A DNA stretch of 16,410 nt, from assembly GCF_001949145.1 (NCBI RefSeq), contig NW_019091406.1:1053231-1069640 (forward strand). The letters are read 5' to 3'. This document shows, in pieces, positions 1 to 10,079 of the stretch. The notes below the pieces were generated by a model. That model searched no databases, was not told the DNA's origin, and saw nothing but the letters and a program-made list of their open reading frames with translations. Both the position numbers and the translations under genes were made by a program. The DNA is from Acanthaster planci (Eukaryota; Echinodermata; Asteroidea; Valvatida; Acanthasteridae). The first letter of the stretch is position 1. Each line of letters begins with the position of its first letter.

Positions 1-298
1 ACATTGGAATCGGCTGTTGTCACTGCTGAGACAGTTGTAGATTCAGCATTTGCTGCACCGGTTGTCAAGTCTGCTGCTGAGTTAGTCGCTTCTATCGTAG
101 TCGATGCAGTCGTTGCCTGGTCCACTATCACAGTCGATGATTCGGCATTTGCCGCATTGGTGGCCATTGCAACAGTCTCGGCTATCGTAGTTGATGCTAT
201 TGTTGTCACTGCGTCCATTGTAGCTGAGATGGTCGTCTCATAAATTTCTGTCACCGGCTCCATTGTCTCAGTTGGTGACTCACTGGTTTGGCCATGAA
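1..298 (-). CDS. Mucin B exon 2: Thr/Ala/Ser-rich extracellular segment (partial, runs off the left edge)
   Basis: Read on the minus strand, this is an open frame of 98 codons with no stop, rich in Thr, Ala, Ser and Val, as in O-glycosylated mucin stalks. It starts after a clear acceptor: a T-rich tract followed by tgtttactcaacag, with AG at 300-299. The first two bases complete the codon begun by the G at the end of the signal-peptide exon, so the protein continues V-H-G-Q-T-S-E-S-P-T-E. Signal peptidase cleavage is plausible after V-H-G (Val at -3, Gly at -1). The segment holds two imperfect copies of a unit of about 30-33 residues, each containing A-N-A-E-S followed by S/T-T-V; at DNA level gattcagcatttgc (40) matches gattcggcatttgc (139). 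No SEA or other folded domain is visible before the edge. The mucin-like role is inferred from composition; the exon structure is well supported. Confidence 0.78.
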
Positions 299-539
299 CT
301 GTTGAGTAAACAGGGACAGCGTATTTAAAAAAAAAAATAAAGATTTCTGCTTAAGTTTTTGACTTAGAAAACCCCATCAACGTGTTTTTGTAACTAGGAC
401 CATATAATCCAGTACGTGTACTTCAAACTGGTCGATTGGTTTGGGTATTATGTGGCCCTTTTTTGGTCATGTTAAACCGAGGCAAACTCTGTCCCTTTTA
501 AAAGTTTTTTTTAAAGCTAAAAGCACTTATGAAACTTAC

Positions 540-585
540 CAAGAAAAACGCTTGTGCACATCAGGATCAGAAATCTGAGATCCAT
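540..585 (-). CDS. Mucin B exon 1: start codon and signal peptide
   Basis: The minus strand reads ATG at 585-583 in a strong Kozak context (caccATGG), encoding MDLRFLILMCTSVFL plus one base. A consensus donor GTAAGT follows directly at 539-534. This is a classic signal-peptide exon: a short basic start, a hydrophobic core and a phase-1 exit. The phase-1 acceptor at 300-299 restores the frame exactly across a 241-base intron, giving F-L-V-H-G-Q-T at the junction. The gene therefore codes for a secreted or membrane protein, transcribed in the same direction as mucin A, whose stop codon lies about 9.5 kb upstream. The exon is too short for ordinary ORF searches and was found by matching start, donor and acceptor. 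Confidence 0.8.
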
Positions 586-605
586 GGTGACAGTAGGAAA
601 GGGCT
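586..605 (-). promoter_or_regulatory. 5' leader of mucin B with a possible acceptor of a 5'-UTR intron
   Basis: Upstream of the mucin B ATG, the minus strand reads tttgctttttcctctacag and then ccctttcctactgtcacc before ATG. The pyrimidine tract and CAG (AG at 605-604) look like a splice acceptor, so the signal-peptide exon may start at 603 with a non-coding first exon further upstream. I found no convincing partner donor or TATA box, so the promoter is not located. Confidence 0.35.
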
Positions 606-2118
606 GTAGAGGAAAAAGCAAAGGAATTGTTTAAAAAAACATACACGATACAGGTCCGCTCAGCGATTGCATGTTGTACGTTTTCGTCTGCAAAAAATGT
701 AGTGTTAACCTAGCGTCCTTAACTACCACGCGTATCACGCCCAGTGATGTTCTATACACGTTTATCAATATGACACCTATTTAACACCGCAAGTGATTTT
801 GTGTAGTGATCTCTTTTTCTGAGATAATTAGCAGCAACTGACCTTTAAGAGTGACTCGGTGCAAATTTACACGCGAGTGCTGTTTACCGAATACAACCGT
901 TGTAACTTAGAGAGTATCCACCAAATTGAATGCAAGGCCAACAAATACCTGTTTTATCAATCAGAGTGAACATATTAAATGCTTTAACGGAGGTTGTTAT
1001 GTACGGACAGAGCAATTTTGTTCAGGTAATTACTTCTGAGCATCTGCTTAATAATTGTGGCCGGTGCAATCAGTTTAATACAGGTACAAAGGTGCACGGG
1101 GACCATCGGCGTAAGAAGTGCTAAATGTCCAGTAATGTTCCTTTCAGATTTGCTATGTGGATGGAGAGGCGATCCCTTCTTGTAAAAAAACAAAAACAAA
1201 ACAAAACAACCCCCCAAAAAAGGGGTAAAAAAACAGAATAAAAGGATCGATTTTTTTTCTGACCGCTCACTCATGAGAGGCATACCCGTGCCTCTTGTTA
1301 CAAAACAGATTGTTCGAAGAACAGAAATTCTGTGAACACAGACACCATCACTTGGCATTTTTGTTTTTGAATGCCACTCATCACTACTATGTAACTCAAC
1401 GACTGCTGATCGTTGCAATTTGGCTATAAACCCCCGATGTCGAATTTTCGTTCATAATTTTCAAATTGTGGTACTGAAATTGGATACTTTGTTCAAGTAA
1501 ACGATGTGCACGACTGATAAATTGGCATCAGAATACCGCTTTCCTCAATTCTGGCCAATGATTCAGCTTTTTCATTCCAAAAGTAGCTGCTCGTAGCTTT
1601 ATATGCATTCAGTGTACATGTACATTGGCTGTAAGTAATGCATTCAGGTGCACATGCATCATTGTGCAAAGTGCTTACCGTGTGGTCGAGGGAATATTCT
1701 TTATGGCTGATGCAGCAGTGAAATACATTCATGCACAATGTAGCTTACCCGAAAAAGTAACCTCCTGTATGCACAATGCTAGCCAGTCCTGTTCCCTTTC
1801 TTTTTATCACCATGACTAGTGTGCCTATAGCATGGGATGGTCACAGTTACATGGCGTTTACGTGCTAACGCCCAGACATCCTGTGGTAATCGTTCAAGTG
1901 TGAAAGAGCCAGTGTATGGAGCGAATGCCCCGCTGGAAACAAAGGGGGCATGTCAATCACAGCAGATTGTTGAGGGCGGGGCAGGGCTCATTTCTGAATC
2001 CAAGTAACGGAAATTCAGAACTAAGCTGGGAGAGGAATTTAGTGACTAATCACAAACTGAGGTGATTTTTTTTAATTTTGCTCTCAGCATGGAGGACGGA
2101 AAACAAACTCCATGCTGT
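606..2118. other. Non-coding stretch, no gene supported
   Basis: This should hold the mucin B promoter. All frames contain only short accidental ORFs without domain or splice support. Visible structure is limited to an A/C-rich low-complexity tract near 1183-1236, a pair of related segments near 1604 and 1638 (both starting atgcattcag) and small hairpins, including a 10-bp perfect inverted repeat (cagcatggag with ctccatgctg, 2085-2117) at the left border of the LINE fragment. Confidence 0.5.
1183..1236. repeat. A-rich (AAAAC)n low-complexity tract with a C6-A6-G4 block
   Basis: A run of A with regular single C insertions is followed by a block of Cs, As and Gs that could fold as acccc/ggggt. 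This is simple-sequence DNA of the kind often left by retroposon tails or slippage. No function is claimed. Confidence 0.6.
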
Positions 2119-2926
2119 GAGGTCTCGTTCCTTCGTAACTGTCCATCTCAACCTAATATAGCAATTAATGAAAGTCAACTCTAATTTGTTACATCAACAA
2201 AATTACTTGGAATAATTATCCAAAATGATTTAAAATGGAATCAGCAGGTTACGAGTGTTGTTACCAATGCATCTAGACGGCTCTTTATTTAAAAGTTGGC
2301 TCAAGAAAAATGGTGTCAGTGTTGACGATTTAATTACAATTTATGAAATGTATATTCTCCCAACCTTAGAGTATGGAGCAGTCATCTGGTCTTCTGGCAT
2401 ATTAAGATATCAATCTCAACGCCTTGAAAGAATACAGAAGCGAGCACTTCGTATTACTGTATACCCCAGTTTGCTGTCCTATACTGAATTGTTGTGTAAG
2501 TTTAATATGCAGAAGCTTTCTGTTAGACGTATACAACTGGTCGCGAAATTTGCTAAATCGTTGTTATTGTCTTCTAGGCATCGCCATTTTTTACCATCAA
2601 CTCGGCAAATACTCAGGAATCCCCAACATCTGCATATACCATACTGCCGAACACAAAGATACCAACAAAGTCCAATTATATACATGTCAAAAGTGTTAAA
2701 TTATAAATTCCAGATCCCTTCATAATTAATTCCCCTCTGTGGCATGTTTTAAACCTACTTGTTTATATATGGTGCATTTTATTAGTGTTTTTAGTGTAAT
2801 GTATTTATTGTAATTTAATTTATCCTTTAAACTGTTTCGTACTCAATTTTTGTAAATCAAACACTTTTAGTCGTGTGACTTTTTGTTTCATGTTTTCTTT
2901 CAAATAAACCGTAATGAATGAATGGG
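2119..2926 (+). mobile_element. 5'-truncated non-LTR retrotransposon (LINE, L2/CR1-like) 3' end
   Basis: The plus strand holds the C-terminal part of a LINE reverse transcriptase plus its 3' UTR. Frame 1 carries N-C-P-S-Q-P, then T-S-T-K-L-L-G-I-I-I and L-K-W-N, the usual region just past the polymerase core. A TAA at 2182 interrupts it, and a frame change near 2281-2300 moves the match to the frame ending at 2725. That frame has ILPTLEYGAVIW, LERIQKRALRI, a leucine/arginine-rich stretch, FLPSTR, and RTQRYQQSPIIYMSKVLN before the stop. These are hallmarks of the C-terminal thumb and tail of CR1/L2-type enzymes. About 200 bases of AT-rich 3' UTR follow, with AATAAA (2903-2908) and a short ATGAATGAATG tail. 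TGAA-type tails are typical of the L2 group. Endonuclease, ORF1 and the catalytic YxDD region are absent. This is a dead 5'-truncated insertion; no target-site duplication was identified. Confidence 0.85.
2182..2725 (+). pseudogene. Reverse transcriptase C-terminal remnant (broken)
   Basis: This is the coding part of the LINE fragment from its internal stop onward. The homologous protein occupies one frame up to A-S-R-R-L-F near 2286 and another from about 2294 (W-L-K-K-N-G-V) to the TAA after 2722. There is at least one frameshift and one premature stop (TAA at 2182-2184), and the polymerase active site lies in the lost 5' part. It cannot encode a working enzyme. The longest intact frame has no believable independent start. 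Confidence 0.82.
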
Positions 2927-3257
2927 AAAAAATAGCCTCTCGGAGAGCCATCAACTTGCACAAGTCTACACGAGGAGAGAGTTAATTAGTGTCATTTGCA
3001 CGAGTCACAATAGCGTCTTCTTGTTTCCATGCCGTGAAGCCGTCAAGAGTGTTTTACGTCAGATTACTACTGTCCCTGTGGCTTCACTGGGAAGTTGTGT
3101 TCATTTCTTTTGATCCCCTACTTCTAGCATGGACAGTAACCAACAATTTCTTGCGTACGGAAGGGCGGCGACCTAGATTTAAAATCATTGGCTTTGCAGG
3201 CATATTACATTCTTGACATGACTCGTCTGCCTCATTTTTTTCACCACATTGTACCGT

Positions 3258-3325
3258 ATATCGTCGTGTGCCCGGCAGAGGGGCGTAAGTGCACCTACGC
3301 CCTTCTGCCGGGCACCCGACGATGT
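3258..3325. repeat. Loop-free GC-rich palindrome
   Basis: A symmetric inverted repeat is centred between 3291 and 3292 on GTGCAC. The 31-base arms (3261-3291 and 3292-3322) pair at 28 positions, with the core gtgcccggcaga ... tctgccgggcac. It is much more GC-rich than the surrounding DNA, and there is no spacer. It may be a tiny foldback transposon, a recombination product or a structured element. No coding role is likely. Confidence 0.75.
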
Positions 3326-4335
3326 GCTTTATTGATTTTGAGCAATAAAATTTCCAGTTAGCAATCCCAGTAAAGGTTGTGCCAAGGCACCGACACATAA
3401 CCACAAAATGAGCTTTTGCATTTTAGTGGTCATGTCGTCCACGGCAACCGTCAGACGCTACCTTGGCATTTGAATGCTGCTCCATACGTAATGCACCAAA
3501 CTATCCTGTTCAAGTCCAACCAATTAACTGTCTTTCAACCACGCGGAGTCGATAGCCACAAAATTGGCCTTAGAAATACGTGGTTTCTTTCTTTTTTTGC
3601 CTTTGTCCTTTGGTACTGCACGTTGCCACAAAGATAGGGACACCAAAGGGTACGGGGCGACGCAGAATACCACCCGTAAAGGGCCAATTTAATGGCTATT
3701 ATTAAGAAGAATAAAAGACATTCTGCTCCGATGAATCTCTTTATTGTATTCGTGAGCAAGGAAACACCAGTCGTCGGGCTAAACATCAAGACGACGCTTT
3801 GCATGCGGCCGTTCCCACATGGCAACTTGAGAATGGTTGCCCTAACAACAGGCCACAAACACGGCAGATGAAACTGTGAAAAGGTTTCTGATTTTCCCAT
3901 TGCTATTTCTTTTCAGCAGTATCCTCAAGCATCACGAAATGGGCCTCATCTACGTGTTGGTTAATTCTTAAAACTCGTACAAGAAGACTGTCTTGTCAAT
4001 GCCTTCCCTAAAATTCACTGAATGTTGAGGATAAGGCGTCCCGGAGTTGTCACGCACACCGCACATTGGTGCCTGTAGAGTTTATATGCCACTGACTCAC
4101 AAGCTCGTACAATGTATTTCCTTAACTACGACAGTTTGAGAGAGACACCCTTGCGTGTTCAAGCACTTGTATTTCGATTAAAAACTAGAGCTGATCTTAA
4201 GAAGTCTACATGTATAACCAGCATTACTTAACGGTGTGCGTAAATGTGTAATTTTTGTCTGAATGCCCTTGTACCTATATGAAAATACATGTTGTAAGAC
4301 ATTTTCTCTCCTTGAATAAAAAACGCTTACTAGTT

Positions 4336-4360
4336 GTTAGTTAGTTAGTTAGTTAGTTAG
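4336..4360. repeat. (GTTA)n tetranucleotide microsatellite
   Basis: Six uninterrupted GTTA units plus one base lie just after an AT-rich stretch ending ttgaataaaaaacgc. AATAAA followed by a short tandem repeat is how many LINE 3' ends finish, so this may mark the end of an old retroposon. No reverse transcriptase sequence is recognisable upstream. Confidence 0.85.
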
Positions 4361-6455
4361 GAATACCCTTTTAATTTTTATTCTATGTCGTTGCAACAGA
4401 AGAGATACCGCTTACTTACTCAGAGGAAATTAAAGCGGCCTAAAGTAATTCAATTCAACTCAAATTCAAGTAGATTTGATCGAGAGGGCAGAAGAATCAC
4501 AAATAAAATAATCTGGTTTCTTTTCCCGCTGAGCTTTTAGATAAATCAGTAGGAAATTCTCAAATGAAGCTGTTGTCTGTTCTAACATCAACGAGTGCAA
4601 ATTACTAAGGCCAATTTCTGGGGGAAGTAGGCACCCGCGTGTGTATCTCTGTTACGATCACTTTCCACATGAGTAGACCACTTTCTTCATATTCCGAAGA
4701 GGCAAGGTGAAGATACGTTGTAAAGGAACGCGTTGCCAAGCGACGCTAGAGAGAGGACATCAGCTCCATTTGACCGGTACTCAGTAATGAAATACCTCGA
4801 CGAAACTTTGTAAATAAATTTGACCAAAAAACATTAACTTACCACAAGTGTCTCCGAACTTATGTGCCTGTCTGTCTCCTTTTCCCGTAAGTATCCGCAC
4901 GTGTGATGATTCTAGCCGGGAGTAATTGATAGAGGCGGACGGTGTGCGTGTCTGTAACACACTGGACTTGCGTGCTGCAATCTCGGAGAATGGCGGCTTA
5001 CGTACGGTGTATACGTACACAGACTACGTAACCAAGGGCGTCGACATGGAAACGGTAAATAAGAAGACAGGCCAACCACGAGTTAGAAAAAAACTCCTTC
5101 AGGCCTTATTATACACTCTAGCAGCTCGACTCCAAATGACTTGACCAGTCCCCATTCAAGCCTTCCACTCCCGTGGTCGTGTTGATCACGCGCTTTTGTG
5201 TCAATCCTCTTTGTTCGACCAACTGACGGGGTAGTTTGTGGGTCTTCCAATTGTGCTGGATAACTTTTTTGGCCCTGCAGAACATTTAGGGAGAAGCTTC
5301 TATAGCCGCAACGGTGCTATTTCAGACCTTGGAAGCAAAGAAAGCTGAACGGCGCTGACACCCACTGCTTCGCTTAAAATAAGGCCAGAAACACGCGCTT
5401 CCCTTACATTATTTGGTTGGGTTGTTGCTACTGGGACATTGTATTGACTTCCTCATTTATGAGTCCCTTTGCAGTGAAAAATGGCCATTTCTGTCACAAT
5501 TGCTTCATTGCCCAGGCTGTGAGGAAGTTTCTCTTGTAGGAAGATGCATGACGGTAACTCTTTTTCTTAATTTCAAATGGAACCCAAAGGATACAGATGT
5601 ATTTCACTCAGTCAACTAAACATTAATAAAAGTCCTAAAAAGGCCGGAACCTACTGTTAGCACAAATTTAAAAGTCAATCGAAGAACAAAAGGTTCTCTG
5701 TACATTAAGCTAAAGTCTGAAGAAGCTAGACGTGAGGTCTTTGTTTGTTAGGCTTATTTGAAAAAGGAATATGGACATCGTAAATAAATTTAATTATTTC
5801 ATGGTATGGTATTTTTCTGTCAACAGCCTTTTGTTTTACACGCTGTCGTTTTGTTTTCTCTAACTGAAAGTTCCTCAATAAAGTTAAACTCTTCCAGCTT
5901 ATCAAAATGTGATTTTTATGGCGAGTGACTCTGTGGACGTTCTTTTGTGTTGGTGCGCTCTGGTGTCTACGGTTGAGTGGAAGAAGTGTGAAGAAATGAT
6001 AATAGCTGTTGCTATAAAGGCGATGTTTGTTTGGGACGATGGTGGGTTTGTTATGGCTACACGAAACCTTTGAAATGTCTTGCAAGTACTTGTTTTCCTT
6101 AACAGTCATGCCGTTTGTTGATAGCAACTGTTAACAATGTTATGTGCGAAATCTTGAGCAGTTTACTTTCGTCTCCCTGCAGCGTACTGCGTGAAATATG
6201 TAGATACTCAGTCCCACGTGTGAGGAGGTCACACTTTTATGCCTACAAATTCTGCTTCTTTGGAAAGCAAATTCGAGAAACATCAATGCCATTTTCTACA
6301 CGACTGCCGTTTTGTTTGAATGTCGTATTACATTGATACATCAAAAGTAAAAAGTGGACTGGCTGTGGTATGACTGTTTATTGGCTTGATATGTGTTCCC
6401 TCACACAAGCAAAAACTGCGCTTTTATGGCATTGCCTAAAGTCAATACGGGGACG

Positions 6456-6538
6456 ATGCGCGTTTAGAAAGTGTCACAGATTTTGCGCACTGTGATTTGT
6501 CAACGTGTTGCAAATTCTTGAAGGCGCACCATTGGGAA
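6456..6538 (+). repeat. Half-copy of the foldback repeat found in a mucin A intron
   Basis: This segment aligns to the loop and right arm of the foldback at 13553-13730 (from 13636 to about 13718), with roughly 14 differences and one gap over about 84 positions. Shared blocks include acagattttgc, tgtgatt, caac-gttgcaaa-tcttg and ggcgcac. The left arm is missing, except that caataCGG at 6443-6450 equals the outermost eight bases of the intact left arm, which may mean an internal deletion. The match shows the element is a dispersed family. Confidence 0.72.
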
Positions 6539-8894
6539 TCGACGTTTAAGCTATGAAATGAGAAAGACTTTAATTTAATGGTGGACACGTAATGAAAAAA
6601 AGCAAAGTGGAAATGATCCGCATTCTAAATTTACCGCGACCATCCAACAACTCTTTTCACGTCACTAATCCTTTCCAATCTTATCCGGATCATCGCTCCA
6701 TTCAACAAGTTCAACAGTCCTTTCACATCTTGTCTTTGGCTTTCTGTTTGGCATTGACCAATATCGATCACTCTCTTTTCAAAAGCCTGGTATTTTCCAC
6801 ATCCTGTCGCATTTGAAAAATCCACCCACAGTCATGTCTTGCACACTATAGGCCCTACTTGCTCATGCACCTGTGCAAGCATTTCGAAGTTACCAGCATG
6901 TCGCACTCTCTTCACCTGGCGTTGGCCTCATAGAGATGGCGAGATTAGCATGACAAAAGCTCGTGCCTTCTCGGTCTGGAACTGGTACCGTGCACAAGGG
7001 AAAGTCATGCACGCCATTTCCTCAATGGTACGACTCAGTAGAGGCATGATAAACAACATGTCTATCTAATAAAAAAAAAAATTAAGGGGTATCTTTTATG
7101 ACCTCAGCGACTGGGAATGAACCCCAAATTTTGACAAAACTAACGAAAACACACAGTTAAGTCTTAAAAAGTCTATCATTTTCAAGAATAAATTTAAATG
7201 TTGAAACCCTCATCCATACGTTTTGTGTTCTAAGGGTGTATCTGTTGGGTGCTTCATGAACTTAAGTCTGCAACATGCCCGGAAAATATTTTTTCCCTAC
7301 TAACTTTATCTCTACTCTGCCAACGAGGGAGACGATCACCAATAGCTGTTTATCGTCCTCCTGCTCGCTAAGGTTTTTGCAATTGACGATAGGCCCAACA
7401 TCTTCCTCCCCGATTGTAGGCCTACTGTGCATGATTAAGTGTACCAATGTGACCTTGGTTCTTCAGAGCGGGGTTGGACGTAACACAAGCTCGCGTGTGA
7501 AGCTGATTTCATACATGGTGCACATACCACATGCCCGTTACGTAGATCCTTTTGAAACTACGGTTTCAAACTTACAGCTGTTTGCTAGCTCAAGGCAACT
7601 TTATTTAATCGGCGGTTGTTGTGGCAGTTAATTGTTATGGATACCAAACTATGGGTGGTGTTCCTTTGCTTTGCCGTAGGTTGACGGCAGACTACAGAGG
7701 AGATAAAAAGGTTTACAAAAATAGTGTATGCATCGAATAGCACGGACCAGTTGGAGCATGTAACGCGTTCACTGGATATTAAAGAAGCCGGAAAATTATT
7801 CAGATACGGTCTCCGGCACACAGAGTGAAAACATTGTGCCAACTTCCATTTAGAAAAAAAAAACAAAACATCATGAGGCAGTTATTATATACAAATATTG
7901 ATAGAGTTCTCCTGGGCCGCCAATAGTAAGTAACCTATACGTAAAACTCCCATATCGTGCTCGATCTGGTCCATCGAGGGGTTACCAGCGCGGCCGCGGG
8001 TTTCATGTATGAAAGGCTTACGCCTGCAGACGCACCGTGACTATTTTTCCCCGCTTTTTTAGTATTAAAGTGGCCCCACTTTTGTTTTTAAGAACAACTT
8101 CTGGCACAATTTTCCACACTGAGAAATAGCAAAGTCTTATAACAAGCACCAATGAAATAATGTGGACACAAAGTTTGCGTTGACAGTATTTTGACGGGGA
8201 TACTTTGAAAGAAAGCAGTCTAAATTCTTCTTTATAAAATGCACGGTTAGAGACGACAAAAACATGGTCTGTAAGGAAGGCTGCGAAACACTGGCAATGA
8301 AAATCGGCCGACGGGGAAATTTACTTGTTCTAAATAACTTCATTTGCTGTTACACAAAGACTATTTTGGCAATAACAACGGGCCAACATAAAAAATTGTT
8401 AGAACAAACAACATAGGCCTACATACACAGAAAGTAGAAAACAAATCAGGAGTATTAAGAAAGAAATTATTCGTAGTTCATGAAACTTAACTGACACTCG
8501 ACGTAAAAATATATAAAGCTATGTCAGTCCTGGTGTTCGTCATAGGTAAACGGGATTTTAACAAAGCGGACACTAGCAATATTCATGCCCTTTACTCTAA
8601 ATAGGACAATTAACGCGAACAGGTATACAAGTTATTTCAGTCTTTACGTTCGTGAAGCTACATCCCTAAACTTGCAATTGCAATTTGTGCTGCCCGGATC
8701 GACACTGCAGGTAGTTTGTAATTAATAGCTTGTTTTTATAATGAATCAAAAACCAAAACAGAAAAGAGACATACTGTTTATCAGTTAATTTCACTTAATT
8801 AAATTGTAGTCCTGCTGGGGCTTATATGCAGTCAAGTCGTGTTTATCTTAGCTTCTTTTAAAATTGCGAAGTTTATGCGTTTTGTTGTTCATAA

Positions 8895-8926
8895 CAAGAT
8901 TACACAATACCAAGATTACACAATAC
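8895..8926. repeat. Perfect 16-bp tandem duplication
   Basis: The unit caagattacacaatac occurs twice back to back with no differences. A recent small duplication by replication slippage is the simplest explanation. Confidence 0.9.
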
Positions 8927-9766
8927 TCCATGGAAACATATTAAAAAACATTCTGTAGTTAGCAGCTTAAATAAGTACTTGTAGCAGAATGCTGATATCG
9001 TTGGAACACATTTACGTTATTTTGAAACATTTCAATTTATATCTGACTGAATTGTGCAGGCGTACATGAGTGTTGTATTTACGAAAACAAAAAGAAGACA
9101 ACACAATTTCATTCAGTTTTTTGGTCGACATGGTGTTTTCCCGGAATTCACCTTTTCAAAAGTCAACGATTCCATAGCCAATTTCCAAGACATTGTGACG
9201 ACACTGAAGCAGTGTTAAGGTTTATGGCCGACAACGCAACTTCAGTGGTTGTCTGTTTGACAAGAATGCCAATTGCGGGAAGTTTGTGTAGCAGAGAGGC
9301 CGTGGTAGCTTAGATTTCCTGGTAGCAACAGTGCAGCTCTGAGTCTGCTTGATCGAATGAGCGTGATAAAGTGAGTAAAGTCAGCCTGCCAACCTTTGTC
9401 AGATGATCAGATGATGATTCTATTATACATATAATCTGGTCAAACTGAGGAATATTGACGCGGATGACTTGAGTAAAGGTTTTATTTGACGTATTACTTT
9501 TGCGTCGGGGATATTATAATAATATCTTGTCCAACGAACCAGTTGTTTATTGTTGTCTGTCGAATTTGTCAACAACTGTTTTATTTGCTTCTCAGTAAAT
9601 CTGTAAATTGTGGGCAGTAAAGGTAACTAATTTAAAGCTACTTAATATACTACAGGAGTTAAAACCCTCATCTGACGAGTCAATGCATATAAAACCCATC
9701 ACAGTGCCCAGTATTAAAATAAATCAGATATAAAGAAATGTCCAAATACATGTGTATCGACTGCAG

Positions 9767-9803
9767 TTTTTGTTTTTTGTTTTGTTTTGTTTTGTTTTTT
9801 TTT
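9767..9803. repeat. (TTTTG)n low-complexity tract
   Basis: A pyrimidine-rich run of T with regular single Gs. On the minus strand it reads as (CAAAA)n, like a degenerate retroposon A-tail. It lies about 130 bases past the proposed poly(A) signal of mucin A. Confidence 0.8.
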
Positions 9804-9928
9804 GGGTACCAGAGAGTTCGTAATTATATTTCAGAATGTCCAAGTTCCTTTGGGGAAAAATACTGTGTATTTGACATGATTAAGTTACGAATTTTCATAT
9901 CATCTGGTTTCTGCGAGGGTGTCCGCTG

Positions 9929-9934
9929 TTTATT
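9929..9934 (-). terminator. Candidate poly(A) signal of mucin A
   Basis: TTTATT on the plus strand is AATAAA on the minus strand, about 146 bases past the mucin A stop codon. It is the first AATAAA downstream of the stop. No strong GU-rich element follows, and other AATAAA copies occur further on (for example near 9480 and 9545), so the true 3' end may differ. Confidence 0.4.
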
Positions 9935-10079
9935 CCTCCAAAAAAGCTGAAGGATTTAGGTAATGATCTTTTTCGCCGAAAATCTAGACAAAGAAGCCAA
10001 AAGGCGGACAAACACTTTTCAACCTATTTTTTCCCCTTGAAAATTTAAGGTTTTTACATCTATTATCTCTTGGTATCAC

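Larger units (their letters stand above)
2927..6455. other. Non-coding intergenic stretch, no gene supported
   Basis: Every frame is broken into short runs with no recognisable domain and no consistent splice pattern. The longest, on the minus strand at 5726-6127 (133 residues, Lys/His/Arg-rich), matches no family I know. Structure seen: a palindrome at 3258-3325, a (GTTA)n microsatellite at 4336-4360 preceded by an AATAAA-containing AT-rich stretch that could be another retroposon 3' end, and scattered A/T runs. Confidence 0.5.
6539..9928. other. Non-coding intergenic stretch, no gene supported
   Basis: No ORF here shows domain content, splice support or a signal peptide. It contains poly-A and poly-T runs (for example near 7070), two TAGGCCTAC motifs (near 7417 and 8414), a 16-bp perfect tandem duplication (8895-8926) and a T/G-rich tract (9767-9803). 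It is the 3' flank of mucin A. Confidence 0.5.

Noticed and set aside
4-243. Plus-strand open frame rich in Val/Ala at the left edge
   Set aside because: Antisense to mucin B exon 2, which has a matching acceptor, phase and signal-peptide exon on the minus strand.
984-1418. Minus-strand open frame of 144 codons
   Set aside because: It crosses the A/C-rich low-complexity tract, which creates the Phe/Lys/Gly runs. No domain is visible.
3084-3404. Minus-strand open frame of 106 codons
   Set aside because: It spans the GC-rich palindrome at 3258-3325; the coding impression comes from that repeat.
4720-4745. aacgcgttgc near 4727, considered as a third foldback copy
   Set aside because: Only about ten bases match and the flanks do not align to either arm.
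5726-6127. Minus-strand open frame of 133 codons, basic
   Set aside because: No recognisable motif, no splice-site context and AT-rich random-looking composition. It could be chance; a database search would be needed to revive it.
7275-7631. Plus-strand open frame of 118 codons
   Set aside because: Ser/Thr content drew attention because of the neighbouring mucins, but it is on the opposite strand, lacks splice partners and shows no domain.
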